Assembly: GCA_964366055.1 (NCBI GenBank)
Contig: CAYISE010000007.1
Coordinates: 1 to 31,820 of the forward strand
From: JBBTQX01 sp964366055
GTDB taxonomy: Bacteria > Patescibacteriota > Minisyncoccia > UBA6257 > GWB1-50-10
Reading direction: 5' to 3'
Length of the DNA stretch: 31,820 nucleotides
The stretch's first letter is position 1. The number at the start of each line of letters is the position of its first letter. Of this stretch, positions 1 to 5,672 are shown in pieces. Under the pieces are notes generated by a model. That model ran no database searches, was not told where the DNA came from, and saw only the letters and a list, made by a program, of their open reading frames with translations. Both the position numbers and the translations under genes were made by a program.

Positions 1-341
1 GTCCGAAAAGCGCGCTGGCCATTCTGGACATTGACGCGACCGAAAATATCATCGCGGCGATTGCCGGAAAGCGACCCGATATTCTGACCCGCGCCTCGGG
101 TGTCGGCCAGAAAACCGCCGAGCGGGTGATTTTGGAACTCCAAAATAGAATTAAGTTGCCGAGCGGTTCTAAGCATATTACCGAAGCGATGGATGTGAAT
201 CAGGAGGTGGAAGAGGCGCTGGTGGGTTTGGGCTACGGCCGGCTCACGGTTCGGGAGGTGATATTAAAAGTCGCTCCGGAGTTTAAGAATTTGGAAGACC
301 GCCTGCGCCAGGCCCTAAAAATTCTCGGTCGCCGAGGTTGA
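1..341 (+). CDS. ruvA: RuvA, Holliday junction helicase subunit (C-terminal part, 5' truncated by window edge)
   Basis: The frame is open from base 3 with no start in the window, so the gene begins upstream. RuvA is the tetrameric DNA-binding subunit that holds four-way junctions and loads RuvB. The visible part begins in the second helix-hairpin-helix region, with the typical GVGQKTAERVILEL stretch around bases 99-140. It continues through the acidic linker into domain III (VEEALVGLGYGRLTVREVI), the small helical module that contacts RuvB. The C-terminus is complete and ends in TGA at 339-341. The next gene starts 2 nt later, so the two are probably co-transcribed. The family call is secure; domains I and most of II are outside the window. 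Confidence 0.9.
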   Translation, partial: PKSALAILDIDATENIIAAIAGKRPDILTRASGVGQKTAERVILELQNRIKLPSGSKHITEAMDVNQEVEEALVGLGYGRLTVREVILKVAPEFKNLEDRLRQALKILGRRG

Positions 342-343
342 AA

Positions 344-1627
344 ATGAACTATCTCTTTTCAATATATCACTGGGTTCTAGCGTGGGTTGGCGGTTTCATT
401 TACGGGCACCCCAGCCGGAGAATTTTCGTGATTGGCGTGACGGGCACGAAGGGCAAATCCACGACGATTGAATTTTTGAGCGCAATTTTGGAAGCGGCCG
501 GCAAAAAAACCGCGCTTTCTTCAACCGTGAGAAGAAAAGTATTGAACGAAGAAAAAAGAAACACTTCCGGCAATTCCATGCCCGGGCGGTTTTTTTTGCA
601 GGGATTTTTAAAGAAGGCGGTTAAGGCCGGCGCCGAGTACGCTCTAATTGAGGTTACCTCGCAGGGCGTCATCCAGCATCGCCACCGTTTTATTGACTGG
701 GATGCGGCGTTTCTCACTAACCTCGCGCCAGAGCACATTGAAGCCCACGGCTCGTTTGAAAATTACCGGGCGGCCAAGGTCTCGTTTTTTGAGTATCTTG
801 CCCGGTCCCGAAAAAAAGAAAAGTATTTTTTCGTAAATGGCAACGACTCAAACGCCGAATATTTCGTAAAAGCGGGCGAGCGGATTTCCGGCGGCCGCGT
901 TTTTATTTACACCAAAGAAAAATTTCTGGGTGAATGTTTAAAAAACGGTTTGGATTTAACTTCGCGCGAGAAACGCCGGGCGGTGAATAATTGGCTCTGG
1001 GGCGATTTTAATCTGGATAACGCGGCGGCGGGACTCGCCTTCGCCGGCTCCCAGAAAATTTCCTGGCCGGTCGCGAGAAAGGCCATAACCGAATTCGGCG
1101 GCCTCATCGGCCGGCTGGAATTTGTCCAAAGAGAGCCCTTCGCGGTCGTGGTGGACGGCGCTCACACGCCCGATTCCTTGGAGAAAGTTTATCAAAATCT
1201 CCGCCCGGAGGTTTTGTATGGCCTGCCCGGCCAGGGCGCGCCCGGCGGAAAACTTATCTGCGTTCTCGGTTCGGCGGGCGGGGGCCGGGATAAGTGGAAA
1301 CGGCCGGAGATGGGCAAAATCGCGGCTCGGTATTGCGACGCGGTCGTTCTCACCGATGAAGACCCCTACGACGAAGACCCAAGCCAGATTTTAGCGGAGA
1401 TAAAATCTGGAATTTCCAATTTCCAATTTCCAATTTCCAATCTTTACGAGATTTTAGATAGAAAAGAAGCGATTAAAAAAGCAATTTCTCTTGCGGAGAA
1501 AAATGACGCGGTTGTCGCGACCGGCAAGGGTAGCGAAATGTCCATTCATATCGCTCACGGCAAAACTATCCCCTGGGATGAGAAAGAAACCATAAAAGAA
1601 GCGCTGAATTCTCTAAAAAAGATATAA
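344..1627 (+). CDS. MurE-like Mur ligase lacking the N-terminal UDP-binding domain
   Basis: ATP-dependent amide ligase of the Mur family, probably acting in peptidoglycan stem-peptide synthesis in the cytoplasm. The P-loop GVTGTKGKSTT lies near residues 31-41. It is followed by the central-domain signature EVTSQGVIQHRHRF and FLTNLAPEHIEAHGSFENY. The C-terminal domain has DGAHTPDSLEKV, RDKWKRPEMGKIA and ATGKGSE. The protein is about 427 aa and starts almost at the P-loop, so the roughly 90-residue MurE N-terminal domain is missing. The usual DNPR substrate motif is replaced by a DEDPYDEDP stretch, so the amino-acid substrate cannot be assigned. ATG 344 is preferred over TTG 338 because GAGG sits 6 nt upstream. 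A heptamer repeat tract (1411-1438) is read through in frame. MurT-type or FolC-like roles are alternatives. Confidence 0.85.
   Translation: MNYLFSIYHWVLAWVGGFIYGHPSRRIFVIGVTGTKGKSTTIEFLSAILEAAGKKTALSSTVRRKVLNEEKRNTSGNSMPGRFFLQGFLKKAVKAGAEYALIEVTSQGVIQHRHRFIDWDAAFLTNLAPEHIEAHGSFENYRAAKVSFFEYLARSRKKEKYFFVNGNDSNAEYFVKAGERISGGRVFIYTKEKFLGECLKNGLDLTSREKRRAVNNWLWGDFNLDNAAAGLAFAGSQKISWPVARKAITEFGGLIGRLEFVQREPFAVVVDGAHTPDSLEKVYQNLRPEVLYGLPGQGAPGGKLICVLGSAGGGRDKWKRPEMGKIAARYCDAVVLTDEDPYDEDPSQILAEIKSGISNFQFPISNLYEILDRKEAIKKAISLAEKNDAVVATGKGSEMSIHIAHGKTIPWDEKETIKEALNSLKKI
1411..1442 (+). repeat. Intragenic AATTTCC heptamer tract (4 units)
   Basis: Four perfect tandem copies of AATTTCC occupy 1411-1438, followed by a partial unit. 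The tract lies inside the MurE-like gene and is translated in frame as a short NFQFPISN-type segment between two conserved regions. Similar tracts occur in the O-antigen-ligase-type and argS genes. Confidence 0.9.
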
Positions 1628-1628
1628 T
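1623..1628 (+). promoter_or_regulatory. TATAAT -10 box overlapping the stop codon of the Mur ligase gene
   Basis: TATAAT overlaps the TAA stop and ends 6 nt before the ATG at 1635, so a transcript would start at or next to the start codon. No good -35 hexamer is visible at 17 bp. The site is proposed from the -10 match and its spacing only. Confidence 0.4.
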
Positions 1629-1634
1629 TGAAAT

Positions 1635-2990
1635 ATGCGTTTAACCTTTTGCGGGGGAGCGGGCATGGTCACGGGCTCCAGTTATTTATTGGAATCCGGC
1701 GGCGCGAAGATTTTAATTGACTGCGGTTTGCATCAGGGCGGTAGTTTTTGCGAGGAACATAATTTTGAGCCGTTTCCTTATAATCCGAAAGAGATTGAAG
1801 CCGTTTTTGTCACCCACGCCCACATTGACCACATCGGCCGCCTGCCCCAGCTCGTGAAAGCCGGTTTCAAAGGAACCATTTTCTCCGCGCCCCCCACGAA
1901 GGACTTCGCCGAACTGCTGCTGCTGGATTCCGAACATTTATTGAGGGAGGAGGCGGAGAAGAAAAAGAAGCCGCCGCTTTACGATACGAGCGATATTATC
2001 AAAACCCTCGGCTTTTGGCAGAAAAGAAAGTATCACGAAATCGTGGCGGTGGGCGATTTCACGGTGGAACTTTTTGACGCCGGCCACATCCTGGGCTCCG
2101 CTTCAATTTTGGTCAAAGCGGAGGGAAAGAAAATTGTCTTCTCGGGCGATTTAGGCAATAATCCGGCTCCCTTCATCAATCCCACGGAATATATTCAAGA
2201 AGCCGATTACGCTCTGGTGGAATCGGCTTACGGCGATCGGACGCACGAACTTTTGAATCAGAGAAAAGAATTGGTGGAAGACGCGATTGAAGAGACGGTA
2301 AGGGCGCGCGGGGTTTTGATGATTCCGGCCTTCGCGATGGAGCGGACGCAGGAGATGATTTTTGAATTGAATGAATTGGTTGAAAACGGCCGCATCCCGA
2401 GAATACCGGTATTTATTGACAGCCCTTTGGCCATCAAACTCACCGCGGTCTATCAGAAATACTCCGCCGATTCCGAATATTTCAATCCGGAAGCGCTCCG
2501 TTTAATTCAGAGCGGGGACGCGATTTTCAATTTTCCGGGCTTGCGGATGACGCTCACTACCGAACAATCCAAGGAGATCAATAATGTCCCGGCGCCGAAG
2601 GTGGTCGTCGCGGGCGCGGGAATGTCCAACGGCGGCCGGATTCTTCATCACGAGCTCCGTTATCTGCCGGACCCGAAGAGCACGCTTCTCATAATCGGCT
2701 ATCAGGCCCGGGGTTCTCTCGGCCGGAGAATTTTGGACGGCCTGAAGACGGTGAAAATTTTCGGGGAAGAGGTGCCGGTGAATTGCAAGATAAAACAAGT
2801 GAGCGGCTACTCGGCCCACGCCGACCAGCCCCAGCTTTTGAAGTGGGTGGAGGCGATGCACGGCGGGCTCAAAAAGATCTTCGTGGTGCAAGGCGACCCG
2901 GAAGCATCGGCGACGCTCGCGCAAAAAATCAAAGACGAGCTCGCTCTCCCGGCCGTTACGCCTTCCTACGGCGAAACAGTGATGATATAA
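1635..2990 (+). CDS. Metallo-beta-lactamase/beta-CASP ribonuclease (YSH1/CPSF-like RNA exonuclease family)
   Basis: Zinc-dependent hydrolase of the beta-CASP branch, which in bacteria and archaea processes or degrades RNA in the cytoplasm. The zinc motif is HAHIDH at residues 61-66. Further ligand motifs are the histidine in DAGHILGSA, SGDLGNN, and the C-terminal SGYSAHADQ. The beta-CASP insertion carries ESAYGDRTH, IPAFAMERTQE, FIDSPLA and GAGMSNGGRILHH. The length of 451 aa is normal for the stand-alone single-chain family. There is no SD; a TATAAT ends 6 nt before the ATG. It follows the Mur ligase by 7 nt and precedes the LOG-like gene by 11 nt on the same strand. The exact RNA substrate cannot be deduced. 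Confidence 0.92.
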   Translation: MRLTFCGGAGMVTGSSYLLESGGAKILIDCGLHQGGSFCEEHNFEPFPYNPKEIEAVFVTHAHIDHIGRLPQLVKAGFKGTIFSAPPTKDFAELLLLDSEHLLREEAEKKKKPPLYDTSDIIKTLGFWQKRKYHEIVAVGDFTVELFDAGHILGSASILVKAEGKKIVFSGDLGNNPAPFINPTEYIQEADYALVESAYGDRTHELLNQRKELVEDAIEETVRARGVLMIPAFAMERTQEMIFELNELVENGRIPRIPVFIDSPLAIKLTAVYQKYSADSEYFNPEALRLIQSGDAIFNFPGLRMTLTTEQSKEINNVPAPKVVVAGAGMSNGGRILHHELRYLPDPKSTLLIIGYQARGSLGRRILDGLKTVKIFGEEVPVNCKIKQVSGYSAHADQPQLLKWVEAMHGGLKKIFVVQGDPEASATLAQKIKDELALPAVTPSYGETVMI

Positions 2991-2991
2991 T
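2986..2991 (+). promoter_or_regulatory. TATAAT -10 box overlapping the stop codon of the beta-CASP gene
   Basis: TATAAT spans the final Ile-stop codons of the upstream gene, 10 nt before the next ATG at 3002. It has the same arrangement as at 1623. The -35 region at 17 bp (TTCCTA) is weak. Confidence 0.35.
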
Positions 2992-3001
2992 TGAATAAAA
3001 T

Positions 3002-3625
3002 ATGCCAAAAAAGAAAACCGAAGTTCCGAACGGAAATCACAACCATATCCATAAGTTGAAGTATAAAATCTGCATTTCCGGCGCGGCCGAGACCGGCCAC
3101 TGTTCCAAAGACGCGCTGGAAAAAGCGGAGATTATCGGCCAAGAAATCGCGAAGCGCGGACTGGTGCTGATGACGGGAGCGACGATAGGCATTCCTTACT
3201 GGGCGGCGAAGGGCGCGAAGGAAGCCGGTGGGACGGTCATCGGTATTTCCCCCGCGGTCTCAAAATTGGCTCACATCAAAACCTATCATCTACCGACCGA
3301 TTATCACGATTTGATAATCTACACCGGTTTTGATTATGCCGGCCGGAACCTGCTTTTGACCCGTTCCGCGGACGCCGTCATCACCATCTGCGGCCGGATG
3401 GGCACGCTTAACGAATTCACCATCGCTTTTGAGGACCAGAAGCCCAACGGCGTTTTGGAGGGTTCGGGCGGCATGGCCGACATGCTCCGTGAGATTTTGG
3501 AGAAGTCCCACCGGGGCTGGGGGAAGACGGTTTTTTCCCGCGACCCGGCTGATTTACTAGACAAAGTACTGGATCTTATTGAAACCGAGGACGATAAAAA
3601 CGGCATCAAAGGTCGGATAATATAA
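3002..3625 (+). CDS. LOG-like Rossmann-fold protein (TIGR00725/lysine-decarboxylase-like family)
   Basis: A 207-residue single-domain Rossmann protein. It has an N-terminal ISGAAETG strand-loop, then MTGATIGIPYWAAKGAKEAGG and VIGISPA, and finally CGRMGTLNEFTIAFE. The last motif corresponds to the PGGxGTxxE nucleotide-binding and catalytic motif of LOG proteins, with Gly-Gly replaced by Gly-Arg. LOG proteins are phosphoribohydrolases or putative nucleotide-binding carriers. The departure from the classical motif argues against confident assignment as a cytokinin-type LOG enzyme. It sits between the beta-CASP RNase and a small EF-Tu-like protein, possibly in one transcription unit. The N-terminal 20 residues are polar and His/Asn-rich. 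Confidence 0.75.
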   Translation: MPKKKTEVPNGNHNHIHKLKYKICISGAAETGHCSKDALEKAEIIGQEIAKRGLVLMTGATIGIPYWAAKGAKEAGGTVIGISPAVSKLAHIKTYHLPTDYHDLIIYTGFDYAGRNLLLTRSADAVITICGRMGTLNEFTIAFEDQKPNGVLEGSGGMADMLREILEKSHRGWGKTVFSRDPADLLDKVLDLIETEDDKNGIKGRII

Positions 3626-3633
3626 ATTTTAAA

Positions 3634-3951
3634 ATGGGATTTTTTTCTTCATTATTCAAATCGGACTCAAGCGAGTCGAAAGCGGTCTCCCGGCCGAAGC
3701 CCAAGTCCAAACCCGTGGGCGAAGTGACTCACTTTTACGGCGGCATCAGCGTGGCCATCGTGAAGTTTAAGGAGGTCGTGAAAGTGGGGGATGAGGTTCA
3801 TTTCTTCGGCGCCACGACCGATTTTACCGAAAAGATTAAGTCCATGCAGTATAACCACGAAGATATATCGGAGGCGAAAAAGAATCAGGAGGTGGGCATC
3901 AAAGTGGGGGGCAAGGCGCGCGAGGGCGACGAGGTGTATCGAGCCGAATGA
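3634..3951 (+). CDS. Small protein with an EF-Tu domain-2-like beta barrel
   Basis: 105 aa. After a Lys/Ser-rich N-terminal tail of about 28 residues there is a compact beta-rich domain. It contains GEVTHFYGGISVAIVKF, VKVGDEVHFFGATTDF, KIKSMQYNHEDISEAKKNQEVGIKV and GDEVYRAE. This is the pattern of the translation-factor domain 2 barrel without any GTPase domain; similar stand-alone proteins are annotated as elongation-factor-like. A role in binding RNA or translation partners is inference. A TATAAA at 3621-3626 ends 7 nt before the ATG and there is no SD. The stop overlaps the next start as ATGA. Confidence 0.7.
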   Translation: MGFFSSLFKSDSSESKAVSRPKPKSKPVGEVTHFYGGISVAIVKFKEVVKVGDEVHFFGATTDFTEKIKSMQYNHEDISEAKKNQEVGIKVGGKAREGDEVYRAE

Positions 3952-5294
3952 GGACTCGTTTTCTCCGTTGGGGCCTTCTTCTCTTTGTATTTTTAATCCC
4001 TTTTGGGACGAAAAAGTTTCTTTTTGATTTTCCGACGCCGTTTCGGAATTTCTACACCTCCGAGTACACCTCGGCCTTTTTATACGGCAGCGATATTTTG
4101 CTTTTTTTCTGCCTTTTTCTGTTGTTTTCTTCAAAACCGTTATCTTGGTGGGAAGAACGCCTCGGTAAATTTAAGGCGCCTCTGTTTTTCTTGGCGCTCT
4201 TTTTGATTTTCGCCGCTCTCTCCCTCGTCTCCGCCGGATATTTTTCTTTCGGGATTTATTCCTTCGGGCGGTTGGCGTTGGGGGTTTTAACGGCGCTTAT
4301 GGTCGGAGCGGCGCTTAAAGCCAACATCGTGCGGTTCAAAGAAATGGCGGTCGTGTTTTCTCTGGCGGCGATCCTTCAAGCCGCGGTCGGTTTCCTCCAA
4401 TTTGCGTTTCAGAAGAGCGTGGGATTGTGGTTTCTGGGCGAGACGGTCTTCGGTTCCGGCACGCCGGGCATCGCGCGGGTTGCCGTGAACGGCGTGAACT
4501 TTGCCCGGGCTTATGGCACGATGCCCCACGCGAATATTCTCGCGGGATTTTTAGTTCTGGGACTACTGTCTCTTTTTTATCTCTTTCTGCGGGAAGAAAA
4601 ATTGATTTTCAAATCCCTTCAGACGGCCGGAATTTTTGTCATTCTCACCGGCCTTTTTTTGACATTTTCCCGCTCGGGCTGGATTACCGCCGCCGCGGCG
4701 ACACTCCTTTTGGTCGTTTGGGAATTCTTTGCCGATAAAGAGCGCCGGAGGAAAATTATCCACCTGCTATTATTGTTACTGGTCATTTGTTCCTTATTAT
4801 TTGTTACTTTGGGTTGGGCGATTTCTCCCCGCGCTCGTCTTTCCTCGGACGAAGGTCCGGTGAGCGACCGCTGGAATTACAATAAAATCGGCGCTGAACT
4901 CATTATTTCCCATCCTTTCGGGGTGGGTATCGGCAACCAGCTTTTTTACGCTTATCACTCTGGGCTTTTTGATAAATATAAAGTGAATTCATTGGGCCAG
5001 TGGCAGCCGATACACAACCTATATCTCATGATCTCATCCGAAACGGGCATTGGCGGGCTTTTTGTTTTTCTGGCCTTTGTGGGATGGTTGTTGATTTTTA
5101 ATTTCCAATCAATTTCCAATCAATTTCCAATTTCTAAATTACAAAACATAACACCCGTGATAATGTTGATATCATTGCTTCTCTTTGGATTGTTTGACCA
5201 CTTCTTTTGGGATTTGCAACTCGGCCGGCTGATGCTTTGGGTGGTGATTGGAATTTTACTGGGACTGGAATTGAGGAAAGGCGCAGAAGTTTAG
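3948..5294 (+). CDS. O-antigen ligase/polymerase-type multi-spanning membrane protein (Wzy_C family)
   Basis: 448 aa with about ten hydrophobic segments. The family hallmark is a long loop between late membrane helices, here from LTFSRSGWITAAAATLLL through ISHPFGVGIGNQLF to PIHNLYLMISSETGIGGLFVFL. Proteins of this family transfer or polymerise glycan chains on lipid carriers at the outer face of the membrane. In an organism probably lacking lipopolysaccharide, the acceptor could be a cell-wall glycan or glycoprotein (inference). The start ATG overlaps the stop of the EF-Tu-like gene (ATGA). An AATTTCC-type repeat tract (5100-5135) encodes a polar Asn/Gln/Ser segment just after a membrane helix. 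The stop codon directly abuts the 3' end of the convergent tRNA-Arg. Confidence 0.85.
   Translation: MRTRFLRWGLLLFVFLIPFGTKKFLFDFPTPFRNFYTSEYTSAFLYGSDILLFFCLFLLFSSKPLSWWEERLGKFKAPLFFLALFLIFAALSLVSAGYFSFGIYSFGRLALGVLTALMVGAALKANIVRFKEMAVVFSLAAILQAAVGFLQFAFQKSVGLWFLGETVFGSGTPGIARVAVNGVNFARAYGTMPHANILAGFLVLGLLSLFYLFLREEKLIFKSLQTAGIFVILTGLFLTFSRSGWITAAAATLLLVVWEFFADKERRRKIIHLLLLLLVICSLLFVTLGWAISPRARLSSDEGPVSDRWNYNKIGAELIISHPFGVGIGNQLFYAYHSGLFDKYKVNSLGQWQPIHNLYLMISSETGIGGLFVFLAFVGWLLIFNFQSISNQFPISKLQNITPVIMLISLLLFGLFDHFFWDLQLGRLMLWVVIGILLGLELRKGAEV
5100..5135 (+). repeat. Intragenic AATTTCCAATC tract
   Basis: Two perfect 11-mers, AATTTCCAATC at 5100-5110 and 5111-5121, are followed by a third diverging copy to 5135. 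The tract lies in frame within the O-antigen-ligase-type gene and shares its core with the tract at 1411. Confidence 0.85.
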
Positions 5295-5366
5295 TCCCCT
5301 CGAGAGGAATCGAACCTCTATCTCAAGCTTCGGAGGCCTGCATCCTATCCATTGAACGACGAGGGG
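5295..5366 (-). tRNA. tRNA-Arg, anticodon CCG
   Basis: On the minus strand the sequence folds as a cloverleaf. The acceptor stem is CCCCUCG/CGAGGGG with discriminator A. The D arm contains AAUGGAUA. The anticodon stem is CAGGC/GCUUG with loop CUCCGAA, giving anticodon CCG. The T arm is AGAGG-UUCGAUU-CCUCU. The variable loop is 4 nt. The 3' CCA is not encoded. The 3' end is immediately next to the stop codon of the convergent gene. Confidence 0.95.
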
Positions 5367-5382
5367 TCATATAGTGTATAAT
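5352..5382 (+). promoter_or_regulatory. Promoter with TATAAT (-10) upstream of the small anchored protein and Cys-module genes
   Basis: TATAAT at 5377-5382 is preceded by CATATAGTG. The 15-mer CATATAGTGTATAAT (5368-5382) is repeated exactly at the promoter at 21194-21208. A possible -35, TTGAAC at 5352-5357, lies inside the tRNA gene with a 19-bp spacer. Transcription would start about 10 nt before the ATG at 5399. Confidence 0.6.
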
Positions 5383-5398
5383 ATATTAAAGAGATAAT

Positions 5399-5671
5399 AT
5401 GGACAAAAAACTTCTTATAGCCCTCGTGGTCGCGGCGGTGTTGCTCGCGGCGGGGTATTGGTATTGGAAAAATATCCAAGCAACTCCCATCCCCGAGCAG
5501 GAAAATATCAATAAGGTCGGGGAGAGCGTGAAGACAATCAACGAAAGCGCGATACAGGGCGCGTTGCCGTCCCTCAACGTTCAGGCGAACCCCTTGAGCG
5601 ATGTGCCCGATGTCAATCCCGTGACAAAAACCAATCCGTTCGCGGGAGTAAAAACCAATCCGTTCAAGTAA
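5399..5671 (+). CDS. Small membrane-anchored extracellular protein with C-terminal TNPF repeats
   Basis: 90 aa. One N-terminal transmembrane segment (about residues 4-23, LLIALVVAAVLLAAGYWYW) is followed by a polar exported tail rich in Asn, Pro and Val. The tail ends with two copies of a TNPF motif (KTNPFAGVKTNPFK). No catalytic motif is visible. Short proteins of this design are, to my recollection, common in patescibacterial genomes next to secreted Cys-rich proteins, but their function is unknown. The gene has its own promoter. The next gene starts 1 nt after its stop, so the two are very likely co-transcribed and may act together at the cell surface (inference). Confidence 0.7.
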   Translation: MDKKLLIALVVAAVLLAAGYWYWKNIQATPIPEQENINKVGESVKTINESAIQGALPSLNVQANPLSDVPDVNPVTKTNPFAGVKTNPFK

Positions 5672-5672
5672 T

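Noticed and set aside
3667..4134. 155-aa minus-strand ORF
   Set aside because: It is a shadow of the EF-Tu-like and O-antigen-ligase-type genes, with low-complexity basic sequence and no start signal.
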